DNA of 15,536 bases from Dunaliella salina (taxonomy: Eukaryota; Chlorophyta; Chlorophyceae; Chlamydomonadales; Dunaliellaceae), in contig MU069443.1 in NCBI GenBank assembly GCA_002284615.2, positions 36,248-51,783 of the forward strand. Reading direction: 5' to 3'. Position numbers and translations under genes: made by a program. The notes under the pieces are model-generated. The model saw nothing but the letters and a program-made list of their open reading frames with translations. It did not search any database and was not told the DNA's origin. Below, piece after piece: positions 1 to 8,640 of the stretch (its first letter is position 1; each line of letters starts with the position of its first letter).

Positions 1-61
<61 letters not shown>

Positions 62-81
62 TGCACACGCGCGCACACACG
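1..81. repeat. AC dinucleotide microsatellite
   Basis: Pure AC repeats fill positions 1-56 and then degrade into ACGC/ATGC variants up to about 81. The tract continues past the left edge. It lies directly before a polypyrimidine stretch and a TGCAG acceptor site, so it is probably intronic. Confidence 0.97.
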
Positions 82-95
82 TTGTTTCCCTGCAG

Positions 96-173
96 GCAAG
101 CAAGCGCGCTGTGGTGGCTGCGGCTCTGGAGGAGGGAAGAGGCGCAGATGGAGCAAACAAGCTCACCATGGAG
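96..173 (+). CDS. Probable internal host exon (26 codons)
   Basis: A pyrimidine-rich TTGTTTCCCTGCAG ends at 95 and looks like a 3' splice site. GTATGT begins at 174 and looks like a 5' splice site. The 78 bases between them are a multiple of three. They read through in the first frame as an Ala/Lys/Glu-rich peptide beginning ASKRAVVAAALEEGRG and ending KLTME. One other frame is also open, so the phase is not proven. No family is recognised from so short a piece. The flanking AC microsatellite and tandem repeats would then be introns. No convincing partner exon was found downstream. An ATG-started frame running 61-342 crosses both splice signals and is less likely to be real. The call rests on splice signals and an open frame only. 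Confidence 0.4.
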
Positions 174-394
174 GTATGTTGGGCTGGGTGTTGGATGTGG
201 TGGGTGTTACGAGGTCACAAGGTTACAAGGCCTCCAGTCAAAACGACTGACTGCTAGCCTAGAAACACCCAGCTCCTGCAAGCCATCAATGAACCCAAGG
301 GGCATGTCCCACCATGACGTTTTTCCTCATGGACTCATGTAGTGTTGTTAGCAGAAAAGGGCTTTATGCTTTTGAAGGAAAATTCCACGGTTAC

Positions 395-763
395 GTTCCC
401 CAAAGGGACCTCGCTCCGTGAAATTTCCCTCAGAAAGTAAAAGGCCTCACCCACTTTCAACAAAACACATGTCCAGCTAGAGGGCGTAGTGTGCTGTGAT
501 TCCTGGAGTCTGGGTGGAGCCTTGGGGCTGTGGGCTCGAGCCGTATATGTTCCCGCGCTCCCCAAAGGGAACTGTACTGCAAAACTTGAGGAGTAAAAGG
601 CCTCACCCACTCACAACTAAACACCCGCTCTCTTTGGAATGCTCACTCTTGACAAAACACCCACTCTCACAAGAACACATGTCCGGCTGGGGGGTTGAGA
701 TGTGCTGTGATCTTAGGGGTCCGGGGGGGGAGTGGCCTTGGAGGATTGTGGGCTCAAGCCTGG
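395..763. repeat. Imperfect tandem duplication of a roughly 150-200 bp unit
   Basis: Two direct copies can be followed, about 395-541 and 557-763. Each starts with a CCCCAAAGGGA motif. Both then carry GTAAAAGGCCTCACCCACT, an ACACATGTCC block, a TGTGCTGTGAT block and a closing TTGTGGGCTC- or GTGGGCTCGAGCC-like end. The second copy is longer because a segment containing AAACACCC is repeated inside it. No coding sense is evident. The frames that cross it differ between copies. Confidence 0.75.
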
Positions 764-1071
764 AGATAAGGAAGGGCAGCACTTTAGTCGGGCAGATTGT
801 TAACAAGAATTGTGCGCGCGAGGCTCAATCTGAGCGAAAGCGGGTTACCTCTGTGGTCCTGAATATCAGGGAAAAGGTTGTGTGTGTGCTGGATTTCAGG
901 AATGGGTCAGGCTGAGGAGTGGGGCTTTCCACTGTGGCGTGGGGACAGGTTGTGCATGTGTGCAGTCACAGCTGGCTGTGTCAGCCTGGTCCCTGTTCAG
1001 GTTGGTTACGTCCAATCTGGTCCTGTTGTGTCTTCTGTCTGATGCAAGCACAGCCCAAGGACCCTAAGATC
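764..1071. other. No recognisable gene
   Basis: Only short overlapping frames on both strands occur here. There is no splice-bounded exon, RNA gene or repeat that I can support. It probably continues the intron or intergenic DNA on either side. Confidence 0.5.
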
Positions 1072-1432
1072 CGCGGTAAAAGCCTTGCGCCCAGGCATTG
1101 AAGATTGTTGTGGTGCGAGCATGGCTTGCTGCCTTGTTCCTCAGACTCTTGGTCTTCTTACAAAAACCCTCAGTGGGAGCCTTGGGCTCTGGCATTGCAG
1201 GCGTGGTTGCGCAAGCATGGCTTGCTGCCGTGGTAGCGCAAGCACGGCGGGCTGCCAGTCTCATTGACAGAGACCCTCAGTGAGAGCCTTGGGTCCTGGC
1301 ATTGATGGTGTACTGGTGCAAGCACGGCTTGTTGCCAGTCTTGTAAGAGATACCCTCAGTAAAGAATCTTCCGCTCTGGAATTGAAGGCATGGTGGTGCA
1401 AGCACAGCTTGCTGTAAGTCTTGTCAGGCATG
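1072..1432. repeat. Four degenerate tandem units, about 80-107 bp each
   Basis: Successive units start near 1081, 1178, 1285 and 1363. Each carries an AGCCTTGGG-CTCTGGCATTGAAGG-like head, a GTGGTGCAAGCACGGCTTGCTG-like centre (split here by variants) and a CCAGTCTTGT / ACCCTCAGT end. Spacing is irregular because of small indels, and the second unit has an internal duplication of the GCAAGCATGGCTTGCTGCC part. Open frames over it differ in phase between units, so it is better read as a noncoding satellite-like block. Confidence 0.75.
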
Positions 1433-2165
1433 AGCCAGACCCAGTTGGTGACTGATGGGGGCCTTTTTGGAACCTTGGACTGCTCTTCATCTGCAGCATT
1501 GTGTCCTCCCTTGAACAAAGATTTTTCTGCCCTTGGAGTCTGTAGTCAGGCAGCACTGCCAGTCGCTCCACGCTCATGCCGTGCAATCCCAAAGTGGCAG
1601 TAAATACCTAGTTACCACCATCGCATTTGGTCTCAATCTCGAACGCTCCGGACCGCAGGATCTGAGGTTCCTCTTCCTTGGTGCGCCACCCACCCATCGC
1701 CTGCCTTCACCTGCCCCTGGCTTGCCTCCCTCTGGCCCTGGAGCTCAGTCACTTCGGCAGCCCAACCCCACCATTCCCGCAGCCTCAGCCCCAGCCTCAG
1801 CCACAACCTCAGTGCCCCCACTCGAAGGAAGTGTGGCCCCCCAACATTCAAGTGTCGTGGCCCATACCTCGCAAGCATCCATGCCAGTGCAGGGAGGCAG
1901 CCTCTCTAGCTATGCAGCGCTGTAGCGTGTTGATGTGTACGCGTGTGCTGCTCCACCTGCGCTGCGCTGGGGTGCATTGGTGTGCGTGCCTGAGCGCATG
2001 GGCAGGCCTTTGGGGGGTAGACTTCATTGTTGCTTGGCGTGGCACTCAGGTGTAATTTCCTTCGATCTATGGTCAGCCAACAGGGCGCATCCTACAAGCT
2101 TTTGCGGGCTCCGCCCAGTCTAGTGCTCAGAGTGCGGCACAGCTTTCCTCCTCCTGAGGCTTTCA
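1433..2165. other. Unassigned stretch with a Pro/Gln-rich low-complexity tract
   Basis: The clearest structure is a CAGCCT/CAGCCC hexamer-like run at about 1779-1812. It makes two overlapping plus-strand frames: 1533-1925 (Pro/Ser/Ala-rich, 130 residues) and 1678-2055 (with a PQPQPQPQ run). Either could be part of an exon, but no domain, start context or splice pair decides between them. I do not call a gene. The minus-strand frame at 1633-1878 is Arg/Trp-rich and looks like a shadow. Confidence 0.35.
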
Positions 2166-2171
2166 GTGGTC

Positions 2172-2330
2172 TCTGTTCACTGCTATGCTGTTTGTTCTTC
2201 CGTTCACCTGCTGTGCTCTTTGCTCCTTTGTTCGCTTGCTGTGCCGTTTGCTCCTCTGTTCACTACTGTGCTGCTCCTTCCTCCTTCACTTGCCACGCTG
2301 TGCGCTCCATTCTTTCGCTATGCTGTGAAC
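2172..2330. repeat. Minisatellite, unit about 27-28 bp
   Basis: Units beginning GTTCAC or GTTCGC start near 2175, 2202, 2230 and 2258, with a fifth degenerate unit near 2284. The consensus is GTTCACTTGCTGTGC followed by TGTTTGCTCCTCT. Spacing is 27-28 bp, and later units diverge. A plus-strand frame over it is Cys/Leu/Phe-rich and not recognisable. Confidence 0.75.
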
Positions 2331-2498
2331 GCCACAGTGGTTAAGGGACAGCTGTATGGCTGTGAGAGCAATGTTGCATGTGTCCCACATAACGGTCCGA
2401 ATAAGTAGTCCAACAGGATTAGCTTCAGTGCCAAAGGGGCCCAGTGGTATGAATCATCATTGGTTGATGGCGGCCATCCTGCACAGGGCGATATCATC
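2286..2498 (-). pseudogene. Unrecognised coding-like remnant with tandem TGA codons
   Basis: Read on the minus strand from 2498, one frame gives DDIALCRMAAINQ, then two adjacent TGA codons, then more than 50 open codons. Those include FIPLGPFGTEANPVGLLIR and TVMWDTCNIALTAIQLSLNH. The frame then enters the minisatellite and stops. The composition is like that of a globular protein rather than of the neighbouring repeats. The region upstream on this strand (about 2550-2560) has a pyrimidine-rich CTCTGCAG that could be a splice acceptor. I cannot assign a family. It may be a degraded transposon or host gene piece, or an accidental frame. Confidence 0.22.
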
Positions 2499-3370
2499 GT
2501 GCAACGAACTAAGCAGGCCATTTCTTATACCTCAGCATATGTTGTGCAATACCTGCAGAGGTGGAAAATAACTGGCTTATGCTGGAGCTAATGCTGAGAC
2601 CTTTTCATCCTGCTGCTTGCATATGAGCAACATGCCTTTTAATGGTGTCAATGCTCATATCTTTGGATGTACTAGCTTGCATTTAAACATTGATTCCCCT
2701 GTCATTATTCTGTTTGTTTTTACCCAGGATTTTGGAGTTTTTTTCCAGTTTTAAAGAGAGGAAGCTTATCAATTTCACTCGCATGATTAGGCAACACCGA
2801 CTAAAACTAGTTTTGCTCTCATCTTTTCTGCGCTCACTCTGTGAGTGTATGCTACAAAACCTACAATTTAACAATCTATTGACATCTGTCCATCAGCCTG
2901 GTACAGACTGGATCCGGCACCACTCACACTATCCTTCTGTGGCTTTTTACTTATGTCACACAATGAGGGTAGGACTCAGGTGGCCTGAACAGTCTGCAAG
3001 GCAGCTTAGCTGAAACAAAAAGATGAGTGTGAAATGCCAGTGGAAAGCAAATGGCTTGCAGTCTATTCTGAGGCACGTCAAATTGCACAAGCTGGATCTG
3101 GAAACAGCATGGGCATCTGAAAGAGAAGAAAAGATAAATCCCAGCAGTGTCAGGCTGAGAAGCTGACGCAGCCAAAACAGTGTCCTAGTTTGCCATGCCA
3201 CATACACGCCGTAGCTTTGCATCTCTCAATTTACTTCTCTAAACACAGCCCCAGCTGTGTGGATTGCAAAGGTCAATCACAAAGGCAAACCGACTAAACC
3301 AACTTGCAGCAGATTCTCATTGCTGCACACTCTGAGTGTGACAGCAGGCCACAGGTTGCGTGCAAGAAGG
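2499..3370. other. No recognisable gene or repeat
   Basis: This stretch is somewhat A/T-richer than its surroundings. Frames of 60-107 codons occur on both strands and overlap each other, for example 2690-3013 (+) and 2956-3222 (-). They are hydrophobic or of mixed composition, with no motif. A TTTGTTTTTACCCAG acceptor-like signal ends near 2728, but no matching donor follows at exon distance. Confidence 0.45.
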
Positions 3371-3641
3371 GAAGGTAACATCATTTTATCCGCCTACAAG
3401 GGCAGCTAAGCGGAAACTTAAACACTGATTTGGAACTAGACAACTCTTCAAAAAAACGTGAATAGAAACGACAACTGTTGAGAAACAAGCGTGCAAAATA
3501 CCACGGAAAGCAGAGGTTCTCCAAGTAAGCACTGAGAAAATGGCACAAGAATTCTTGATCGGAATGCTCATATGTTTGACTCGAAACTCCAGGTATTCAG
3601 ACACCAAGTGCAAGGAAAAAAATGGTCAGATGCAGATTTGC
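3371..3641 (-). mobile_element. 3' end of an older retroelement (interrupted by LINE1)
   Basis: On the minus strand this piece ends with a 24-nt hairpin at about 3391-3414 and a TTACC/TTCCC-type tail (to about 3371). Together these match the 3' end of LINE4 at 13430-13478. Its right edge, 3642, is the LINE1 duplication, so its upstream continuation resumes at 11304. A 75-codon minus-strand frame (3386-3613) crosses the hairpin and is probably not a protein. I cannot tell whether this was a 5'-truncated LINE with a long 3' untranslated region or a non-autonomous element borrowing the LINE4-type 3' end. Confidence 0.45.
3391..3418 (-). other. Conserved 3'-terminal hairpin of a LINE, copy A
   Basis: On the minus strand the stem is CCGCTTA / TAGGCGG, 7 bp with one G-U pair, around the 10-nt loop GCTGCCCTTG. 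It is preceded by GTTT. The same block, 27 of 28 bases identical, occurs at 13451-13478. The likely role is recognition of the RNA 3' end by the element's own reverse transcriptase, as known for several LINE families. That role is inferred here. Confidence 0.6.
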
Positions 3642-3656
3642 ATGATGTTTGGAAAA
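3642..3656. repeat. LINE1 target-site duplication, left copy
   Basis: ATGATGTTTGGAAAA is identical to 11304-11318. The rightmost A residues merge with the (AAAAG)n tail, so the duplication may be 1-4 bases shorter. The flanking bases differ (C on the left here, G at the other copy), which defines the ends. Confidence 0.8.
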
Positions 3657-3674
3657 AGAAAAGAAAAGAAAAAC
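3653..3674. repeat. (AAAAG)n, the 3' tail of LINE1
   Basis: Four AAAAG/GAAAA units lie at the left edge of LINE1, which is (CTTTT)n at the 3' end on the coding strand. Similar tails sit at 14072-14092 (LINE2) and 13088-13109 (LINE-plus, there as CTTTT). They replace a poly(A) tail and are typical of target-primed reverse transcription with a short-repeat end. Confidence 0.75.
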
Positions 3675-3788
3675 TACGGATGCAGAGAAACTCTCCCTAC
3701 ATCAATTAAGGAAAAGAAGACATATTGGCTCTGGGCCGTCTGGTAAGGAGCCGTGTGCCCCCTCCACCAAAATGTATGAAAAAGAGTG

Positions 3789-4406
3789 CTAATGTGGATC
3801 TGGAAGGTTACTAGAAGCACCTGGCTCTAGAGCCTGTCTGTGGGAAGTATTCTTGTTTTCAATAGCGCAGCGGATGGTGACTAGTTTGTGGGCATATTGA
3901 ACAGAATGGGCATGAAGTTGTTGAGCAAGCTTCGTGGCACGCTGGTGATCCAAACCTAGATGTTTGAATTGCTTCAGGGTATGCTCAGTGTAAATAGTTC
4001 CACCTACACCCAGGAGAATAGGGTGAATTGTAACAGCTTTAGCGTTAATAAGTTTACAAAGGTCTGCATCCTGCTGCTTTGCTGCGTTCAACTGATGCTC
4101 TGGCCTTGTATCTTCACATAACTTGATTTCTATTAGGTGCACATGGCGTTCATTTGCACGAAGTTCATGGGGTTGCCTCATGCGACTAGTTCTGATGGTC
4201 CTCCGTGAGGAGCTGCGCAAAGCGTAATGAGAATGGGTAGGAGAAACACCGTTTGAAGTATGATTGGCATTAAAAGGGGTGATCAAAACAGCATCTGGTC
4301 GACTGGAGTTCAGTCTTTTCCTCTCTGGAAGGTTACGAGGGAAGAAGTAAGCAGGTAAAGTTCTGTTTGAGGCATGTGGAGGGAGTTGGAGGTTGTGTTG
4401 AGCAAG
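3789..4406 (-). pseudogene. LINE1 restriction-like endonuclease (PD-(D/E)XK), C-terminal domain
   Basis: Coding order runs from 4406 down to a TAG at 3791-3789. The domain nicks target DNA in early-branching LINEs. The visible signature is SRPDAVLI near 4300-4280, then HVHLIEIKLCEDT about 50 residues later, giving the P-D and E-x-K catalytic set. A hydrophobic GVGGTIYTEH strand and a helical LAQQLHAHSVQYAHKLV follow. The protein ends ASSNLPDPH, nearly the same end as LINE2 (SSNPPDPH). A TAG at 4409-4407 separates it from the zinc knuckle in the same frame, where related copies should have an ordinary residue, so the domain belongs to the long polyprotein. Its length (about 205 residues) and catalytic residues look intact. 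The fold assignment is by motif only. Confidence 0.72.
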
Positions 4407-4685
4407 CTAAAAATCGCTCCCTATGTCTGTGTAGACCAGGCCTGCCCCTACAGGGCATTTGCTGAGGGCTTTTGTAATCATTCTGCCTGCAATGTTATGG
4501 CGTTCAGTTCTCAAGTTGGAGATGATATGATTTTGGCAGCCCAGGGGGCAAGATGGATCAGTTGACTTTTTGAAACGTACTGCATGTCTTTGGTTGTAGA
4601 GGGTGCCCGTGCGGTACTGAAGGATGGTACGCTTCATGGGTACAGAGATGTTGGGCATATTTCTGAAAGCATTGCTGATTTTTTT
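4407..4685 (-). pseudogene. LINE1 zinc-knuckle region between RNase H and endonuclease
   Basis: Minus frame, in the same phase as the endonuclease. It reads MKRTILQYRTGTLYNQRHA, then CPLGCQNH, then RTERHNIAGRMITKALSK and TDIGSDF before a TAG. LINE2 has a complete C-x2-C-x7-H-x4-C knuckle at this place. Here the motif is about nine residues shorter, and only C-P-L-G-C and one His remain, so zinc binding is probably lost in this copy. The frame joins the RNase H frame only after a one-base shift at a T8 run (plus strand 4679-4686, A8 in coding sense). Such knuckles bind nucleic acid and normally precede the restriction-like nuclease. Confidence 0.65.
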
Positions 4686-5372
4686 TCATCTACTTGCAGT
4701 AATAGGTTTAGATAGTAAGAGTAGTAACCTGTTTTGGCATTGGCATATCCAAGCTTGTGCTTAGAATGCATGTGGGATTTGAGNGCATCTTGAAGATTGG
4801 GGAGATAGTTGAGCTTGTGGGTGGGTGGTGGACCCGTAGATGTGCCTGCAGCATGTACACTTTCTTCCTTGGCTAACCAGAAAATATTTGTAAATGGATT
4901 TCCACCAGGGCCTGCACCAGAGATCTCGGTGTCTGCCAAACAGTTCTGGGCTTGCTTTGCCTGATGCTTTGCAATGGCATCTGTACATTCATTTCCAACG
5001 ATGCCAGCATGGGACTTCACTTTGTAAATTCGAAGTTTGGTATGGAAGTCTCTAATTAGCGTTGAAATCATTTTAAGGACGTCTCCTTGGATATGCCTCA
5101 GACGTCTTTCAGGATAGAGAAGCTGTTTACGTATTTGATTGAAAGAGGTGAGGCTGTCTGATGCAATATCTGCATATTTGGTGATGATAGGAGCAGCAAT
5201 TGCTGCTGATTCAGTTCTTGTGATGGTTTTAGTAATCCCAGCACCGTTAGGATCTACAAATTCTTGCTGTCAGTGGACGGGCAGTAGACGNNTGCTCCAA
5301 TTTCTTGCTTACCGTTATGAACGAGGCAGCTGCCATCTGTGTATGCCCATGTCCTCCAGTCAGCAACTTTAA
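4686..5372 (-). pseudogene. LINE1 RNase H domain plus following linker
   Basis: It degrades the RNA strand of the RNA-DNA hybrid during reverse transcription. On the minus strand from 5372 the frame reads VADWRTWAYTDGSCLVHNGK, with the first catalytic Asp in TDGS. Then comes a run with two N bases (5291-5292), a one-base frame change at about 5262 (GAATTTGTAG), and ITRTESAAI with the Glu and IASDSLTS with the second Asp. VKSHAGIVGNECTDAIAK follows with the conserved His, Asn and last Asp. All four acidic residues are therefore present across the shift. A linker with GPGGNPFTNIFW and KLGYANAKTGYYSYYLNLL runs to the A8 frame change at 4682. One further N lies at 4784. The upstream join at about 5370 also needs a one-base shift. 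Confidence 0.8.
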
Positions 5373-6817
5373 GAGTTAGGAGAGTACTGGATTGGCTGGC
5401 CCATGGGCACCAAGTCTGTACCTTTGATACTCATGTGTGAATAGCTAGGCTGCTTGGAGACGTGTTGTTTGTCAAATGGGAGGCGTTCCANTTTATTGAA
5501 ACCTGGCATGTGGGCATGCATGGGATTTGGGACAGGGTAGCTGCTAACACTCTCAAGCTTCCACTCTGTAGCTTCTTTCAAATCTCCTTTCAGGCCCTGT
5601 AGCCAGTCTTTGTTATGGTTATTAAGATGGATTCGAGCTGCAGTGTTCCAAACAGCATAGATGCGAAGGTCCCAGGTATGCTTAGATAAAGGTAACTCTT
5701 GGTTAGGGCAGGATTGAGGGGTGCTGTAACTAAGTTTTTCGCGAGGTATGGTTCCAAGTTCGTAACAGAGGTGGGGGTAGGCATTGAAAAGTTTGGAGTA
5801 GGGGTTGGATATCATGTTCTTATTCCAAGCCGGAAGGAGCATGAATGTAGCAGTGGCCTCTGTGTTGAGAATGGCAGAGTAGATGGCTTGTTGCAAAGCT
5901 TGGGTCATGATTCCCTCGTCATAAATGGGATGGCAGGCTGAGAAGCCTGAGAATTTGGATGAGAAGGCATTATGCATGGCACCAAAAAGAGTGTCTCGGG
6001 AGTCTGCACTCCAATAATTCTGGTATTGTGGGTTGTGGTCTAGTGGAGAGGCCATTTTTTCTTGGGCTACTGAAGCCCATTTTTGAAGGGCGTGATGAAT
6101 GTGAGGTGGAAGGGCTCGTGAAAAAGAGTCTTTGATCTTCTTGCTAGAGTACTTTCTTTCAAGCTCGGATTTGCGGGAAATGAGTGCTTGCAGCTCAGTA
6201 GCAAAGTTGCCTGGAGGTGGTGTTGTTTTCACGTGCATGCCAGCAAGCTTGGCTCCATAAAAAGCCCTGTAGAGGATTTGGAAGCGGTTTGGCGATATCA
6301 TACCAACACATTTGCCTTGCGTATTGTAAATGCAAGCCATGTGCGCCGTGTATGTTTCTGGGAAAATGAGGGGGGAGGGAGTAGAAGGGGAATGGCTATG
6401 GGATCCTGTGTCAGATGATGCTAAATAAGGGGATTGCTGGTCCGTGTACTTCACGAGGTCAACCTCGCGCAGCCAATATTTGCATGAGCCTGTAGGTTTT
6501 ATGTCTGCTTGTGGATTAGAGGGGTTTGTATCAAATGTGATTTTTTTGCGCAATTCTGTGTCCAATTTCTGCTGCCATACATTGGTTTCAGTAGGTTTTT
6601 CAAAGCCCTGTCTTTTAAGATTTGAGAGGGTATAATCTGCTGTGGGTGTTGAGAGGTTAGGCTCGCTCTGTTGTGCTTCAAACTTAAGCAAGCACTCTTT
6701 AAACTTAGGCCAAGCCTCCTGTAAATCCTCTGATTCCCAGGAGGGCTTCCAAGCGACCCTCCTGAGTTCATGTTTAGTCTGCCGCTCTCTTTCAACTTTT
6801 TTAACATCATTTAGGTT
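5373..6817 (-). pseudogene. LINE1 central region with a possible methyltransferase-like domain
   Basis: An open frame on the minus strand, in phase with the PHD finger upstream. The first part is charged, with WKPSWESEDLQEAWPKFKE (about 6760). From about 5990 to 5620 a globular block reads RDTLFGAMHNAFSSKFSGF, then SACHPIYDEGIM, TATFMLLPAW, LCYELGTIP and WDLRIYAVWNTA. The order of a small-residue strand, an HP-containing loop (position of the NPPF motif), a helix, then a hydrophobic strand ending LLPAW resembles the Rossmann core of N6-adenine / PCIF1-like methyltransferases. The NPPF-type motif is degenerate (CHPIY), so activity is doubtful. Similar blocks occur in algal retroelements, to my recollection. 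The domain call is an inference from motif order; the coding status is firm. There is one N at 5491. Confidence 0.45.
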
Positions 6818-7620
6818 TGCACAGGCAGGACATGCCCATGCGTCGGCTGTTGCAATTTATTGTCTTTGCTCATCCGAGTAGCATCCAAGCTCCTTCATGC
6901 ATCCCCAATGGTACGTCCGGTGGCACACATCACAAACATACATATCAGGAAATGGATCCTCCAAGGTTCCAATTTCATAACTTTGGTAGTAATTGCATAT
7001 TTGGAAGCAGGCACACTCAATATCAGTGCGAGCAGCAGGCGAGACATCCTCAGGCACAAGGTTCTCTTGTTTGAAAAGTGGCAGGGCCCAGATTTCAATT
7101 ATCATAGGTGCGTAATGCGTGTGATATTGCACTTGGAGGTGGGCGGGGGAGCTTGATTGATCTTTCTTGTTCTCTGCAAAAATTCTCCAATTATCTATGT
7201 GGGTTATATCTAAATCATGATAGAAGATATAACTGATAGTATGGCTAGCAGTAGTCTCTTTAGCAAGTTTCTCAGCTGTATGTTCCCTATAGTTCCAGAC
7301 TTTTGGGCCTTGGGAAAGGGAGCTTAGAGTGTTAATGGCTGGGGAAATGATCTCACTGTCTGTGTGGAGGAACTGTTGCCTCTTATTTCTGGGTCTGTTT
7401 GTTTGGGTATCTAGGCTATGCGGAGTAAGAGTTTGTGTCTGAGGGTTGAGACAATCATCTGTCTGATGTTGGTGGTTAGTGCTAGGGGGGTTGGGCTGTG
7501 TAGGGGTGTGGTGAGCAGTGCTCAAACAAGCATGTGAATTGATGTCATTTGGACTAGCCTGGCTGAATGGGACATGGAAGAAGAGGTATTTCTCAATGCT
7601 GAGCGTGTGCGTTTCCTGGG
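6818..7620 (-). pseudogene. LINE1 PHD-type zinc finger and preceding globular region
   Basis: On the minus strand a globular stretch includes SYIFYHDLDITHIDNWRIF and YAPMIIEIWALPLFKQ. It leads into a Cys4-His-Cys3 finger: CACFQIC, spacer, YVCDVCHRTYHWGC, LGC, and after an in-frame TAA (6859-6857) WACPAC. The W-x-C-P-x-C end downstream of the stop shows that the reading frame originally continued, so the TAA is a lesion or an error, not the natural end. PHD fingers bind histone tails or act as protein contacts; in a LINE this could steer integration toward chromatin marks. The role is inferred. The left boundary (7520-7620) is where the frame changes from that of the linker. Confidence 0.68.
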
Positions 7621-8640
7621 TGGCCCTTTTGCAGAGGTATCTTGTATGGCAGTAGCCAGAGTATCCAGGCTTCCAGTGAGTTTTTCTGCAGAGGGGTGGA
7701 GTGCTTGTGTGGGAGTGAGGTTGAGTGTAGCATTGGAGCGAGTTCTTTTGCAGAGTGGCTCTTCCAGTGATTGCATATCCATTACATTTGAAAGTTGTTG
7801 TGTTCCAGGACAATTTATGGGTGTAGGATGGTTGAGGGCACGTCTGAGGCGGCATCCGGTGTGTTTATGGGTGTAGAAAGATGTGGAACGAGGCTGTGGC
7901 GGTGGCACTGCTTGAGTGGGGGGGATGAAGCTAGGTTGGGGGTTTGCTCGTTCGGAAATCTGGGTGTGGGGAGGCTGTTCCCTACCCATGCTGGTGTTGG
8001 TAAGGCCGCTCACATGGGTGTTGTTAATACGACGGTAAGCTGGGAGGGTATTTGCNTCAGTATTTTTGTAGGCAATGATCTTTTGGANTAAGGATGTGTT
8101 CAGTTCTTCNTGTGGAGCAAGGTTGACAAGAGCTGCCAGCCTGTTAAGCGCAATTTTACATTTATTGTTCACCTTGGGGTGTTTAGCCTGAAGTTGAGAA
8201 ACTGAGATGACGTGGGTTTTGCGGCAAGATGTAAGCTCATGTAGCCCGCTGATTCCCATATTCAGCAGAGGTTGCATAATGCAGGTGATGAGAGTAGGGA
8301 GGTTGTGAGGAGGTGGTTAGTGCAAGGTGAGGGCTTCACAAATGTGCTCTAATTCCTCCTTGAACACACTAGTGCCATTTTTCATGAGATGGAGCTTGCT
8401 GGAATGCACGCTTGTCAGCTGGTGGGCGCGCATGTTATAGTTGAGCTCACATTTTATGTGCAGATTTGTTTTTTCTCGTTTGGTGAGGTAGGTTTCAGAC
8501 GAGGTTTGAGGTTTTCTATCTGCTTAGTTAGGAATTTGAGGCTAACTGTGCGGTGTCTTACTGAGGGGTCCTCAAGGCTGGAAGAGAGAGAAAAAGCCTG
8601 GCGTCTATGGTATTCTACACAGATTAAAAGTGCGTCCTAG
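7522..8640 (-). pseudogene. LINE1 linker between reverse transcriptase and PHD finger
   Basis: On the minus strand, pieces with V-E-Y-H and SLEDPSVRHRTVSLKFLTKQ end the RT thumb/connection part after two frame changes (about 8650 and 8620). The next open stretch reads HIKCELNYNMRAHQLTSVHS, passes one TAA at 8319-8317, and continues as MQPLLNMGISGLHELTSCRK. It ends in a Pro/Thr/Ser-rich region with many PPTQ and HTH motifs, probably disordered. N bases lie at 8056, 8088 and 8110. No enzyme motif is visible. A basic RKRTRSAL patch could serve nuclear entry or nucleic-acid binding, but that is a guess. Confidence 0.5.

Noticed and set aside
61..342. ATG-started 93-codon plus-strand frame
   Set aside because: It crosses a clear splice acceptor and donor. 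A different frame of the enclosed exon looks more like protein.
1064..1518. Several overlapping frames over the tandem block, rich in RACATT and similar repeats
   Set aside because: The phase changes between repeat units and both strands are equally open, so this looks like a satellite rather than a gene.
395..2330. CRISPR-like array
   Set aside because: The repeats are adjacent and degenerate, with no constant repeat and variable spacer pattern. The organism is eukaryotic.
3386..3613. Minus-strand 75-codon frame as a protein
   Set aside because: It ends across the conserved hairpin of a retroelement 3' end and has no counterpart in the LINE4 3' end.
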